Shown here in pieces: positions 8,782 through 16,847 of a stretch of 52,631 nucleotides of DNA; positions within the stretch are counted from its first letter, which is position 1, and each line of letters starts with the position of its first letter. The DNA comes from an uncultured Flavobacteriaceae bacterium. Its GTDB lineage: Bacteria > Bacteroidota > Bacteroidia > Flavobacteriales > Flavobacteriaceae. Where the stretch lies: contig CALHGE010000077.1 of NCBI GenBank assembly GCA_938029725.1, positions 1 to 52,631 on the forward strand. The letters run 5' to 3'. Position numbers and translations under genes: made by a program. The notes beneath the pieces were generated by a model. It saw only the letters and a program-made list of their open reading frames with translations, searched no databases and was not told the DNA's origin.

Positions 8782-9750
8782 TTAGTAACCCAATTTGGTT
8801 CGCACTCTTTCAAGTACCTGATCAGCAGTTGTCTTCGCTTTTTCAGCACCCAATGCTAATGCTTCGTCAATCTCGTTGAGATTATTCATGTAGTAATCGA
8901 ATTTTTCACGGGCTTCGCCAAAGCGCTCCAAAATGACCTCGTAAAGGGCTTGCTTGGCATGGCCATAACCATAATTTCCGCCTTTGTAATTGGCGCGCAT
9001 TTCAGTAATTTGGTCCTCTGACGCCAATATTTTGTATAATGCGAAAGTGCTATCTGTTTCAGGATCTTTGGGGTCTTCCATGGGAGTGCTATCCGAAAGA
9101 ATACCCATAATTTGCTTTCTAAGTTTCTTATCTGGTTGAAAAAGATTGATTAAGTTTCCTTTACTCTTACTCATTTTTGCGCCGTCGGTTCCAGGAATAT
9201 ACATGGTTTCTTCTTGCACTTTGGCTTCTGGCAGCACAAAGGTTTCTCCTAATTGTGCATGAAAACGTGAGGCCACATCTCTAGTCATTTCTAGATGCTG
9301 TAACTGGTCTTTCCCAACAGGAACAATATTGGCATCATACAAAAGAATATCAGCAGCCATTAGCATGGGGTACGAGAAAAGTCCAGCATTTACGTCTTCT
9401 AATCGATCTGCCTTGTCTTTAAAAGAATGAGCAAGTGTTAAGCGTTGATATGGAAAAAAACAGCTTAAATACCATGAAAGTTCAGTTACCTGTGGCACAT
9501 CACTTTGCCTGTAGAAAACCGTTTTATTGATATCGAGACCAAAAGCCAGCCAAGTAGCGGCGGTGGCATAGGTATTGTTTCGTAGTTCTTCTCCATTTTT
9601 GATTTGCGTAAGTGAATGCATATCTGCAATAAATAGAAAAGATTCATTATTCGGGTCTTGAGCCATTTGAATAGCGGGCACGATTGCCCCTAAAATATTA
9701 CCCAAGTGTGGTACACCCGTGCTTTGTATGCCAGTTAAGATTCTTGCCAT
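8782..9750 (-). CDS. trpS: Tryptophan-tRNA ligase
   Basis: The 322-aa class I aminoacyl-tRNA synthetase charges tRNA-Trp. The HIGH-type motif appears as GVPHLGN near the N-terminus (MARILTGIQSTGVPHLGN). The KMSKS motif is intact in GAKMSKSKGN near residue 192. Tryptophan-site landmarks such as ADMHSLTQ and PMLMAADILLYDANIVPVGKDQLQH are present. Length is normal for bacterial TrpRS. The ATG at 9750 was chosen over an upstream in-frame start at 9792 because conserved residues begin at MARILTG. It is divergent from the acyltransferase gene. Confidence 0.96.
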   Translation of the reverse strand: MARILTGIQSTGVPHLGNILGAIVPAIQMAQDPNNESFLFIADMHSLTQIKNGEELRNNTYATAATWLAFGLDINKTVFYRQSDVPQVTELSWYLSCFFPYQRLTLAHSFKDKADRLEDVNAGLFSYPMLMAADILLYDANIVPVGKDQLQHLEMTRDVASRFHAQLGETFVLPEAKVQEETMYIPGTDGAKMSKSKGNLINLFQPDKKLRKQIMGILSDSTPMEDPKDPETDSTFALYKILASEDQITEMRANYKGGNYGYGHAKQALYEVILERFGEAREKFDYYMNNLNEIDEALALGAEKAKTTADQVLERVRTKLGY

Positions 9751-9815
9751 TAGTTTTGTTATCAAAGAAGACAAAGGTAAAACAAATACCAAAAAATGGC
9801 GTTACTTTTGAGATC
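9751..9815. promoter_or_regulatory. Divergent promoter region of trpS and acyltransferase
   Basis: On the plus strand TACTTTTG at 9803-9810 fits the TAnnTTTG -7 box and lies six bases before the acyltransferase ATG, implying an almost leaderless transcript. On the minus strand TACCTTTG at 9779-9772 fits the same box for trpS. No good TTG -33 box is visible at 19-bp spacing for either. Confidence 0.35.
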
Positions 9816-10571
9816 ATGATTACTTTCTTGAAAAATATTGGCTACGTTGTATACCGTATTTGGTTCTACGTTTTAGTTACAGTACTCATCATTTTGTTTT
9901 TCCCCTTCTTTTTTATTGCCGCACTTTCTGAGAAATGGTACCCTCAGTTTTTTTGGCTAATGAGAAACCTATGGGCGAGCCCTATTTTATATGGTATGGG
10001 TTGTATTCCAAAAATAATTCGGGAACAAAAATTAGAACGAGGAAAAAGTTATATGCTTGTGGCTAACCATACGAGTATGTTAGATATTATGTTGATGCTA
10101 AAAGTCAGTAGAAACCCCTTCGTATTTGTTGGAAAGAAAGAATTATCAAAAATTCCACTTTTTGGATTTTTCTTTAAGAGGGTTTGTATTATGGTTGATC
10201 GAGAAAATACAAGGAGCCGCGTGGGGGTATATAGAAGAGCACAGCGAAGATTAAACCAAGGCTTGAGTATCTGCATTTTTCCTGAAGGAGGGGTGCCTAA
10301 AGAAGATGTTTTACTTGATTCGTTTAAAGATGGCGCTTTTAAAATGGCTATTGCTCATGATATTCCAGTAGTTCCGATGACCTTCTACGATAGTAAGAAG
10401 CGTTTTTCGTTTACTTTTCTAAGCGGTAGTCCGGGCAAATTAAGAGCAAAAGTCCATTCATTTTTTGAAACCGGACTTTTAGCTGAAAGTGATAAAGTGA
10501 CGCTTCGAGAGGAGGTTCGCGATGTTATTTTATCGGAACTTAAAAACGCATCGCAGACCATATCAGGTTGA
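9816..10571 (+). CDS. 1-acyl-sn-glycerol-3-phosphate acyltransferase
   Basis: This 251-aa PlsC-type membrane enzyme should acylate lysophosphatidic acid in phospholipid synthesis, or a related lipid acceptor. It has a hydrophobic N-terminal helix (YRIWFYVLVTVLIILFFPFFFIAAL). The catalytic HxxxxD is in NHTSMLDIM (about 85-93), followed by VFVGKKELSKIPLFGFFFK, then the FPEGG substrate motif near residue 155. The ATG at 9816 precedes the first membrane helix; 44 extra upstream in-frame residues overlap trpS and look non-coding. It ends 3 bp from the convergent methyltransferase gene. Confidence 0.9.
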   Translation: MITFLKNIGYVVYRIWFYVLVTVLIILFFPFFFIAALSEKWYPQFFWLMRNLWASPILYGMGCIPKIIREQKLERGKSYMLVANHTSMLDIMLMLKVSRNPFVFVGKKELSKIPLFGFFFKRVCIMVDRENTRSRVGVYRRAQRRLNQGLSICIFPEGGVPKEDVLLDSFKDGAFKMAIAHDIPVVPMTFYDSKKRFSFTFLSGSPGKLRAKVHSFFETGLLAESDKVTLREEVRDVILSELKNASQTISG

Positions 10572-10574
10572 AGC

Positions 10575-11480
10575 TTATTTTTTTCTAAGCCAAAGATTTC
10601 CTCCGAAATTCTTATAAGACAAGGGCATGTTTTCAAATGCCGATGTATGCATAGTATGCATATAATGCGAAAATAACAAAATCTCATACGCTTTATTATA
10701 GCTTAAAAAAGCGCGGAGTAAATAGATTTCATTCCAGTTTCTACCTTCATAAACCCATTCTTTTGGATATTCAAAGGGGAAGAAGATATCGTGAATGTGA
10801 ATGATAACACCTGAAGCAAGGCTAGGTAATATTTCGAATAGTTCATAATTGACATCGCTTCCTGTTTTTGACACATGGCTACTATCAATAAATAGGATGT
10901 CGTTTGCCTGTAACTTCTGAAATTCTTTTAAACCTACAGATTGCACCTTGGCGTGAAATACGGTACAATTTTTTTTGTCTTCTTCTTTTAAAAGACTGTA
11001 TAATAAGTTTGGATAGGGTTCGATAAACGTTAGATTAATTTCTGGAGCGAATTTTTCTCGGGTATCGAGCATGACTGCAGAGGAGTAGCCAGAGCCTATT
11101 TCGATAATCCTTTTTGGGCTAAAACATCGAATAACGGAATACAAAATGATAGCATCGGTATAGGAATAGGTGCCATTGTTATAGCAGTATCTGTTATTTT
11201 CTGATGGCTCTTCTGTAAATGGTAAATCTTGGTAATATTTCGAAAATTTTGCCAAAAGCTTCTTTTGCTGCTCTGGTTGCAGGTCAATACCGGCTAGAGT
11301 TTCTGGAAGATGATTTGGCCAAAGGTCAGTTTCATAAGAGTCTAAGTCCACCTTAGAAACAATAGGGGAGTAAAAGTGCCCTAGGCGAAATTTATTTACA
11401 GGTTTTAATTTTCCAAATTTGAGGAGCGTTCTGATTCCATTGACAAGAAAGTTGGGAAAAAGCGCTTTTTTAATTTTCAT
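10575..11480 (-). CDS. Class I SAM-dependent methyltransferase-like protein
   Basis: This is a 301-aa cytoplasmic protein. The central Rossmann domain has motif I as IIEIGSGYSSAVML (about 125-138), an acidic second strand end (LTFIEPYP) and NDILFIDSSHVSKTGSDVNYE (about 190-210), then IHIHDIFFPFEYP. This is the Methyltransf_24 type. The substrate is unknown; relatives sit in glycan or O-antigen clusters. The first 100 residues (LRTLLKFGKLKPVNKFRLG and after) form a family-specific extension. It stands alone, convergent with the acyltransferase, with 119 bp to the anti-sigma gene stop downstream of the neighbouring operon. Confidence 0.75.
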   Translation of the reverse strand: MKIKKALFPNFLVNGIRTLLKFGKLKPVNKFRLGHFYSPIVSKVDLDSYETDLWPNHLPETLAGIDLQPEQQKKLLAKFSKYYQDLPFTEEPSENNRYCYNNGTYSYTDAIILYSVIRCFSPKRIIEIGSGYSSAVMLDTREKFAPEINLTFIEPYPNLLYSLLKEEDKKNCTVFHAKVQSVGLKEFQKLQANDILFIDSSHVSKTGSDVNYELFEILPSLASGVIIHIHDIFFPFEYPKEWVYEGRNWNEIYLLRAFLSYNKAYEILLFSHYMHTMHTSAFENMPLSYKNFGGNLWLRKK

Positions 11481-11599
11481 ATGGTTAAATAGAAATGAAA
11501 ACTAATATAGATATTTTTAAAATAATTAAAAAATAGACCTCCAGCAAAAAATGAAAGCAGCTGTAGGTTTTATTTCCAATTGACACCCATCTAATGTAT

Positions 11600-13210
11600 T
11601 TAGAATTTAAAGCTTAAACCACTGTATACACCAATTGAAAAAGGATTAAAGGTTCCATCTGTTTCTGAAAAAGTATGGAGTTGATATTTGAAAACGGGCT
11701 CTAGATTTAACTGTACCTTGGAAGTGATTTTGTAGTTTAAGCCAAAGCCAACATTGGTACTGAAATTGATTGAATTTACATTGTTAGCTTCTCCCACCTC
11801 GGTGGTTAATTCACCTGAGCTAAGGGAGATGGAATTATCAACCAAGAATAATGAGCTTACACCACCTATCAAGTTGATTCCAAATCTATTGTTTACTATC
11901 GCATAATTCAATTCTACAGGCACTTCTAAATAGCCGAATTGTTGTTCTAAAACACCATCACGAGAAGTATTTACCGCAGAAACGTCTTGAGAGCTAGTGT
12001 CGGCAAATGAATTTTGAGTTACTGCTTCTTCTACCCTCGTGTTTACCTTACTGCTTACCACCAAGCTTCTAGAGCTCATGGTGTAGTCAATATTGTCGAT
12101 TTGATCACTTGTGGCATTGTCTAAAGAAGAAGAAAAGGCGATGTCATTCGTGCGATACCCGTAATCGACTTTATGAATACCTGATCTAATGCTTAGCTTT
12201 TTACTGACTTCATAGGCGATAGAAAGGCCATAGCTAAGGTTTACATCCCCTGATTTGCTATTTGGAACAAAAATAGAATGCACAGGAGAGCCTTCGCCTA
12301 AAGCGTCATAATATACGGGTGCTATACTGGGCCCGACCGACCATTTTCCTTCAGAATTTTCTACCAAAAGGGTTTCCTCTTCTTGCGCTGCAATTACATC
12401 GAAAAGGGATTTATTTTTTGATTTTTTCTTAATTTCCTCAGTAGTATTTTCTTTAGTAATTTGAGTACGGCCTTCTTCTAAAGAATTAGGTATTTCGCTA
12501 GATAAGGAGTTATTTTCTGGGGCATAATTCTCCAAAGATAGATTTTGGGCTACTGGGGTTTTAGAAACACCTGATTCAGCTATCTCGGTTTCTTTACTAA
12601 TTTCATCAAACTCCCCATTTACAGCTTTAAACGTAATTTGTTCGAGTCGTTTTTGTGCTTTTCCGTTATTGGAATTGGCAACTTGAATTCTCGAAACGTT
12701 TTGATTCTTATTTTTTTCTTTCTCAGATGCTATTTGAACAGCATGCTGCGTTAAGCCTTTGTGAGAACTAGTGTTTGTATTTGTGATCTGATTAATGGTA
12801 GCATCTTCTGAGCGAATAGAGTTAACTTCTTTCTGTGTGTCAACAATTTTTTCTTCAATTTTATTCGGGGTGTTTTCTTGCTGGCCATCCACAATTTCAT
12901 CTTCTTTTACGTTTTTCTTTTCAAAGATTTGATTTTTTTTGGTCTCTTCGGATGTGTTTTTAGCATCAATATTTACATCGGTCACTACGGGTGCATTCTG
13001 CGTCTTTTCTTTAAACGGATTAGTGAGTATAAGCGCGATAAGCAATACCGCGGCTACACCACCTAGTTTCCACCAAATAGGAATCACCTTGCGAGACTGC
13101 TTCTTTTTGTCTAACGACGCTTCAATCGACTGCCAGACCTTGTCATCGGGTATTTCCGAGAAGTCTTTTAGTTTCTCATGAAACAGTTTGTCTAAATTTT
13201 TTTTACCCAT
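11600..13210 (-). CDS. Dual membrane-spanning anti-sigma factor candidate
   Basis: The 536-aa protein begins with a short cytoplasmic anti-sigma-like segment (KLFHEKLKDFSEIPDDKVWQ, residues 8-27, with a tryptophan-containing helix). One inner-membrane helix follows at about 46-63 (LGGVAAVLLIALILTNPF). Residues about 66-280 are low-complexity, rich in Asn, Glu, Lys, Thr and Ser. The C-terminal 250 residues look like an eight-stranded outer-membrane barrel (WSVGPSIAPVYY, then LSIRSGIHKVDYGYR, ending GVYSGLSFKF with a terminal Phe). It lies 40 bp downstream of an ECF sigma gene. Such proteins, reaching from cytoplasm to outer membrane, were described in Bacteroides as dual membrane-spanning anti-sigma factors; assignment here rests on architecture and neighbourhood, not on alignment. 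Confidence 0.72.
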   Translation of the reverse strand: MGKKNLDKLFHEKLKDFSEIPDDKVWQSIEASLDKKKQSRKVIPIWWKLGGVAAVLLIALILTNPFKEKTQNAPVVTDVNIDAKNTSEETKKNQIFEKKNVKEDEIVDGQQENTPNKIEEKIVDTQKEVNSIRSEDATINQITNTNTSSHKGLTQHAVQIASEKEKNKNQNVSRIQVANSNNGKAQKRLEQITFKAVNGEFDEISKETEIAESGVSKTPVAQNLSLENYAPENNSLSSEIPNSLEEGRTQITKENTTEEIKKKSKNKSLFDVIAAQEEETLLVENSEGKWSVGPSIAPVYYDALGEGSPVHSIFVPNSKSGDVNLSYGLSIAYEVSKKLSIRSGIHKVDYGYRTNDIAFSSSLDNATSDQIDNIDYTMSSRSLVVSSKVNTRVEEAVTQNSFADTSSQDVSAVNTSRDGVLEQQFGYLEVPVELNYAIVNNRFGINLIGGVSSLFLVDNSISLSSGELTTEVGEANNVNSINFSTNVGFGLNYKITSKVQLNLEPVFKYQLHTFSETDGTFNPFSIGVYSGLSFKF

Positions 13211-13250
13211 TTTATTAGGTCTTTATTTTGATGTTTTATCTTTTCATTGA

Positions 13251-13817
13251 TCAAATCCAACCTTTGGTTGAAAATATGATTAAACCAATGATGGCTTTTG
13301 TTCGTTCATTTTCGACTTTTTCCCTTAAAATCATTCGTGCTCGAGCAAGGTTTGATTTTGATGTGCCCGCTGATGTTCCTAGCTTTTCGCTAATTTGTTT
13401 ATGAGAATAGCCATCTAGAACATACATGTTAAAGGTTAATCGATATTTATTAGGTAGTTCTTGAATGTATTGCAATAGCGTTTGAAGGTTAATGTCTTCG
13501 TATCCTGAATCTACAGCTACTTCCTCTTCTGTATTTTCAGATACCAGGTTTAAAGGTTCTTCTTTCCTATATTTCTGTAGAACGGTATTTACCGTAATAC
13601 GCTTCATCCAACCTTCAAAAGAACCTTTGCCACTGTATTGATCAATTTTATCAAAAATGGTCATAAAACTATCATGTAAATTATCTTCTGCCTCGGTTTT
13701 GTTGCGCGAGTACTTGAGGCTGATACCAAACAATATAGGTGCATACTTCCTATAGAGTTGAGCTTGTGCCTTTCGGTCTCCTTCTTTGCAATGTTCAATG
13801 AGTTTATCCAGACTCAA
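13251..13817 (-). CDS. ECF RNA polymerase sigma factor
   Basis: This 188-aa protein has sigma region 2 at about residues 10-85 (KYAPILFGISLKYSRNKTEA, DSFMTIFDKIDQYSGKG, FEGWMKRITVNTVLQKYR). Region 4 spans about 115-168 (LPNKYRLTFNMYVLDGYSHK, then QISEKLGTSAGTSKSNLARA, the helix-turn-helix). It should direct RNA polymerase to promoters of an envelope-responsive regulon. It lies between a lipoprotein gene (33-bp gap) and the anti-sigma/barrel gene (40-bp gap), all on the same strand, which is the usual sigma then anti-sigma order. The ECF-like promoter at 14286-14315 in front of this operon suggests autoregulation. The target sequence is inferred. Confidence 0.92.
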   Translation of the reverse strand: MSLDKLIEHCKEGDRKAQAQLYRKYAPILFGISLKYSRNKTEAEDNLHDSFMTIFDKIDQYSGKGSFEGWMKRITVNTVLQKYRKEEPLNLVSENTEEEVAVDSGYEDINLQTLLQYIQELPNKYRLTFNMYVLDGYSHKQISEKLGTSAGTSKSNLARARMILREKVENERTKAIIGLIIFSTKGWI

Positions 13818-13850
13818 AATATTGGTTAGATTATATACGCATTCGTAATT

Positions 13851-14267
13851 TTAGTTTACTGGAACTTCAACCTCTAAATATTCTTGTTCGCCATTTTCGT
13901 TTTCGCCCTGCCAGAAGCGAAAGGTGTATGACTCCGAGTATTTTACAATGAAATTAAAGAAAGCCATCCGCTCTTCTGCAACCGCGACACAATTTTCTTC
14001 ATCCGTTCTTTTGGCGCCAAAAATCACTACGTTTCTTACGGTGGTGTCTTTGTCAGATACATCGAAGTTAGCAAAACTTGTACATGAATCGGGCCGTAGA
14101 TAGGTCATCCTAATTTCATAAGTCCCGTTTAATTCAAAAGAATCTGGTAATTCGGCGCTCAAAATCTGTAATGGCAAAAAATTAAAATTAGGGCCATCAT
14201 CGGTACTGCATGCGCTGAACATAAAAGAAACAGCTACAAATAAGAAGGTAAAAAAAGGTTTCGTCAT
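13851..14267 (-). CDS. Hypothetical lipoprotein in the sigma operon
   Basis: This 138-aa protein is not recognised by name. It has a lipoprotein signal peptide (MTKPFFTFLFVAVSFMFSAC) with the lipidated Cys at residue 20, then STDDGP. The mature part is beta-rich with two further cysteines (RPDSCTSFANFDVSD and EENCVAVAEERMAF), possibly disulfide-linked, and ends EYLEVEVPVN. The start at 14267 (ATG) is preferred to TTG at 14273. It is the first gene of the lipoprotein-sigma-anti-sigma operon, so it may be a sensor or target of that system. Its start codon lies inside one arm of a 22-bp inverted repeat, and the putative ECF promoter begins only 18 bp upstream. Confidence 0.78.
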   Translation of the reverse strand: MTKPFFTFLFVAVSFMFSACSTDDGPNFNFLPLQILSAELPDSFELNGTYEIRMTYLRPDSCTSFANFDVSDKDTTVRNVVIFGAKRTDEENCVAVAEERMAFFNFIVKYSESYTFRFWQGENENGEQEYLEVEVPVN

Positions 14268-14343
14268 CCGCAATTATCTTTCTTTCAAGATGTGACGAAC
14301 ACGAAAAGGTTGCGTACCAGTAAAGAAAGATAATTGCGGATGA
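14264..14343. repeat. Perfect 22-bp inverted repeat around a promoter
   Basis: Arms at 14264-14285 and 14322-14343 are exact reverse complements, with a 36-nt loop (14286-14321). The arm sequence read towards the lipoprotein contains AAAGAAAGATAATTGCGG followed by ATGA, including the start codon at 14267. The second arm begins 10 bp after the recA stop. Transcripts running from recA would form a long hairpin that hides the start codon. There is no T run after it, so it is not a standard intrinsic terminator. Confidence 0.92.
14286..14315 (-). promoter_or_regulatory. Putative ECF-sigma promoter of the lipoprotein operon
   Basis: On the minus strand ACGCAACCTTTT (14315-14304) and CATCTTG (14292-14286) are separated by 11 bp, giving a -35 GCAACC and -10 ATCTT arrangement with ECF-like spacing. 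Both boxes and the spacing are repeated exactly at 15420-15449. The whole element lies in the loop of the 22-bp inverted repeat. The expected start of transcription is near 14278-14280, leaving a leader of only about a dozen bases before the ATG. Recognition by the sigma factor encoded downstream is inferred. Confidence 0.55.
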
Positions 14344-14353
14344 AGAAACTAGC

Positions 14354-15358
14354 CTACTTTAAGGCATTTATGGCCTCTCGGATTTTAAGGTCAAGTTCTT
14401 CGAACAATTCAGGATTGTCAAGCAATAGTGATTTAACTGCATCACGGCCTTGTCCTAATTTTGTGTCACCATAACTAAACCAAGAGCCACTTTTCTTGAC
14501 GATTTCATATTCTACGCCTAGGTCAACAATTTCGCCTACTTTGGAAATTCCAACCCCATACATGATATCGAACTCCGTAGTTCTAAAAGGTGGAGCAACT
14601 TTATTCTTAACTACTTTTACACGAGTTTTGTTTCCTTGAACAGCACCGTCAGAATCTTTTATTTGTGTAGATCTTCTGATATCTATTCGTACAGATGCGT
14701 AAAATTTAAGGGCATTACCTCCGGTAGTAGTTTCTGGGTTACCGAACATAACTCCAATCTTTTCACGCAATTGATTAATGAAGATTACGGTACACTTTGT
14801 TTTGCTAATTGAGCCCGTTAATTTTCTTAAAGCTTGTGACATTAATCTTGCATGGAGGCCCATTTTTGAGTCTCCCATTTCACCTTCAATCTCACTCTTA
14901 GGAGTTAAGGCTGCAACAGAATCAATAACCACAATGTCAATAGCTCCTGAGCGAATCAAATTATCAGCAATCTCTAATCCTTGTTCTCCGTTATCCGGTT
15001 GAGAAATGATAAGATTGTCTATGTCAACCCCTAATTTTTCTGCATAAAAACGATCAAAGGCATGTTCTGCATCAATAAAAGCAGCAATACCACCTTGTTT
15101 CTGAGCTTCAGCAATTGCGTGTAGCGTTAAGGTAGTCTTACCTGAAGATTCAGGGCCGTAAATTTCAACGACTCTTCCACGTGGATAACCTCCAACGCCT
15201 AATGCAATATCTAAACCAAGTGAACCTGACGGAATGACTTCAACATCTTCAATCACACTATCACCCATCTTCATAACAGCACCTTTCCCGTAGGTTTTAT
15301 CAAGTTTGTCAAGGGTTAATTTTAAGGCTTTTAGCTTTGCATCTTTCTCAGAACTCAT
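14354..15358 (-). CDS. recA: Recombinase RecA
   Basis: This 334-aa recombinase forms ATP-dependent filaments on single-stranded DNA for homologous recombination and SOS signalling. Walker A is GPESSGKT (about 69-76), the Walker B strand is [12 protein letters not shown] (about 139-150). The DNA-binding loop region [20 protein letters not shown] (about 196-215) is intact, and the C-terminus ends EAINALK. Length is typical for the phylum. No LexA-type box was recognised upstream; a TTG-N20-TAATTTAG promoter is plausible. The 3' side has no intrinsic terminator before the inverted repeat and lipoprotein gene. Confidence 0.98.
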   Translation of the reverse strand: MSSEKDAKLKALKLTLDKLDKTYGKGAVMKMGDSVIEDVEVIPSGSLGLDIALGVGGYPRGRVVEIYGPESSGKTTLTLHAIAEAQKQGGIAAFIDAEHAFDRFYAEKLGVDIDNLIISQPDNGEQGLEIADNLIRSGAIDIVVIDSVAALTPKSEIEGEMGDSKMGLHARLMSQALRKLTGSISKTKCTVIFINQLREKIGVMFGNPETTTGGNALKFYASVRIDIRRSTQIKDSDGAVQGNKTRVKVVKNKVAPPFRTTEFDIMYGVGISKVGEIVDLGVEYEIVKKSGSWFSYGDTKLGQGRDAVKSLLLDNPELFEELDLKIREAINALK

Positions 15359-15382
15359 AGTTATTTCGTTTAATAAGGAGGG

Positions 15383-15413
15383 CTAAATTACCATTTCTTT
15401 TTGCATATAACAA
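15383..15413 (-). promoter_or_regulatory. Possible recA promoter
   Basis: On the minus strand TTG (15413-15411) and TAATTTAG (15390-15383) are separated by 20 bp, close to the Bacteroidota TTTG-N19-TAnnTTTG pattern; the last two bases of the -7 box deviate. It lies 24 bp upstream of the recA ATG and 6 bp from the divergent ECF-like promoter. Confidence 0.35.
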
Positions 15414-15419
15414 TGAGCA

Positions 15420-15449
15420 ACGCAACCTTTTTAGAAAAGCGGCATCTTG
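15420..15449 (+). promoter_or_regulatory. Second copy of the ECF-like promoter
   Basis: ACGCAACCTTTT (15420-15431), 11 bp, then CATCTTG (15443-15449) repeat both boxes of the lipoprotein-operon promoter exactly; the 11-bp spacer is unrelated. It points away from recA into a 370-bp gene-free stretch that holds a strong terminator at 15577-15606. No other intergenic copy was seen in this window. Confidence 0.5.
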
Positions 15450-15455
15450 TTTAAA

Positions 15456-15606
15456 AATAAGACAAACTAACTCAAAGAATTTCTGTTGTTTTGAACGGCG
15501 ACAGGCAATGGTGGCCTTTTCCTTTTAAGCACTTTGAAACTGTTATGAAGAAGAAAAAAATGAAATGGCCGTAAAAGAGTCTCGATTTGTCGGGACTCTT
15601 TTTTTT
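15456..15606 (+). ncRNA. Putative small RNA from the ECF-like promoter
   Basis: A transcript of about 150 nt is predicted between the ECF-like promoter at 15420-15449 and the terminator ending at 15606. The only frame inside is a nine-codon MKKKKMKWP at 15545-15574 that stops three bases before the terminator stem; this could be a leader-like peptide or chance. The transcript limits are inferred from promoter and terminator only. I do not recognise an RNA family. The rest of the 15359-15815 region, from 15607 to the trhO start, shows no gene. Confidence 0.35.
15577..15606 (+). terminator. Strong intrinsic terminator
   Basis: GAGTCTCGA pairs with TCGGGACTC (one T-G wobble) around a TTTG loop and is followed by eight T. 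No coding gene of normal length lies upstream on this strand, which is why a small RNA is proposed. Confidence 0.85.
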
Positions 15607-15815
15607 GCTTTGCTCTCAAGCTCTAAAGAGAACGCCTTAAATTTAAATTCGAGTTGATATGATCTCCGATTTAGACTCAGTGCAAGCAACATCAATTCTG
15701 TTTTTATAAATGATCACCCGTCGCCATTAGCTGCTTATTTCCGCAATTATTCGTATTTTTACCATCCGGATAATCATCGGAGAAAACATTCTTTAACTTA
15801 AAATATTAGTATAGC

Positions 15816-16847
15816 ATGCAACTGTACAATACACTAAGCGCAAAAGAAAGAGCAGCTCTTATTGAAGAGGCTGGGCAAGAACGGCTTACGATCTCTTTCT
15901 ATACCTACGCGCACATTTATAACACTTCGCTTTTTAGAAACCATCTTTTTATTCATTGGAACGAGCTCGATGTGCTCGGTCGAATTTATGTGGCGGATGA
16001 AGGTATCAATGCCCAATTGTCAATTCCAGCGGAAAACTTCGAAGCTTTTAAGAAACATTTAGACAGCATTTCTTTTTTAGAAAATGTGCGACTAAATATT
16101 GCTATAGAACAAGATAACTTATCGTTTTTGAAGCTTAAGGTGAAAGTCAGAAAGAAGATTGTCGCCGACGGATTGAATGATATGACCTTTGATGTTACCA
16201 ATAAAGGAATTCATGTTGGAGCGGAGGAGTTCAATAGTTTAATAGAAGACCCCGATACCGTCTTGGTAGATATGAGAAATCACTACGAAAGTGAAATTGG
16301 TCATTTCAAGAATGCGATTACACCTGACGTGGATACTTTTCGTGATTCTCTAGATGTTATAGAAAAAGACTTGGCGGATCATAAAGAAGACAAAAAGCTG
16401 GTCATGTATTGCACGGGTGGAATTCGATGTGAAAAAGCGAGTGCCTACTATAAACACAAAGGCTTCAAACAGGTATATCAATTAGAAGGTGGTATTATCG
16501 AGTACGCTCGACAAGTTGAAAAAAAGAATTTGGAAAACAAATTCAAAGGAAAGAATTTTGTTTTTGACCATAGAAGAGGCGAACGTATTTCTGATGATGT
16601 GATAGCGCAATGTCACCAATGTGGAAAGCCGTGGGATACACATGAAAATTGTGCTAATGAAGCATGCCATTTGTTATTCATACAATGTGAAGAGTGCTTA
16701 AAAAACATGGATAACTGTTGCTCTACCGAGTGTCAAGAAGTTTACAACCTTCCTTATGAAGAGCAAAAAAACTTAAGAAGAGGCAAAGAGGTGAGTAACA
16801 AGATTTTTAAAAAAGGCAGGTCAGCGGTCTTAAAGTTTAAAAAGTAG
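15816..16847 (+). CDS. trhO: tRNA uridine(34) hydroxylase, rhodanese type
   Basis: This 343-aa cytoplasmic protein is of the YceA/TrhO type, which hydroxylates U34 of certain tRNAs to ho5U in an oxygen-dependent way. An N-terminal acylphosphatase-like domain contains RIYVADEGINAQLSI (about 56-70). The rhodanese domain has VDMRNHYESEIGHF and the active-site loop YCTGGIRCEKASAYY with Cys199. The C-terminal segment has a cysteine-rich cluster (CHQCGKPWDTHENC and ECLKNMDNCCSTEC), probably metal binding, as in bacterial homologues. It is a single gene with its own upstream region. Confidence 0.92.
   Translation: MQLYNTLSAKERAALIEEAGQERLTISFYTYAHIYNTSLFRNHLFIHWNELDVLGRIYVADEGINAQLSIPAENFEAFKKHLDSISFLENVRLNIAIEQDNLSFLKLKVKVRKKIVADGLNDMTFDVTNKGIHVGAEEFNSLIEDPDTVLVDMRNHYESEIGHFKNAITPDVDTFRDSLDVIEKDLADHKEDKKLVMYCTGGIRCEKASAYYKHKGFKQVYQLEGGIIEYARQVEKKNLENKFKGKNFVFDHRRGERISDDVIAQCHQCGKPWDTHENCANEACHLLFIQCEECLKNMDNCCSTECQEVYNLPYEEQKNLRRGKEVSNKIFKKGRSAVLKFKK

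Noticed and set aside
14341..14484. Plus-strand frame starting [10 protein letters not shown] from the second arm of the inverted repeat
   Set aside because: It runs antisense through the end of recA. The start is a by-product of the inverted copy, and the codons are those expected from the recA complement.
15741..15750. Third partial copy of the inverted-repeat arm (CCGCAATTAT) upstream of trhO
   Set aside because: Only about 11 bases match, without neighbouring similarity, so chance is a sufficient explanation.
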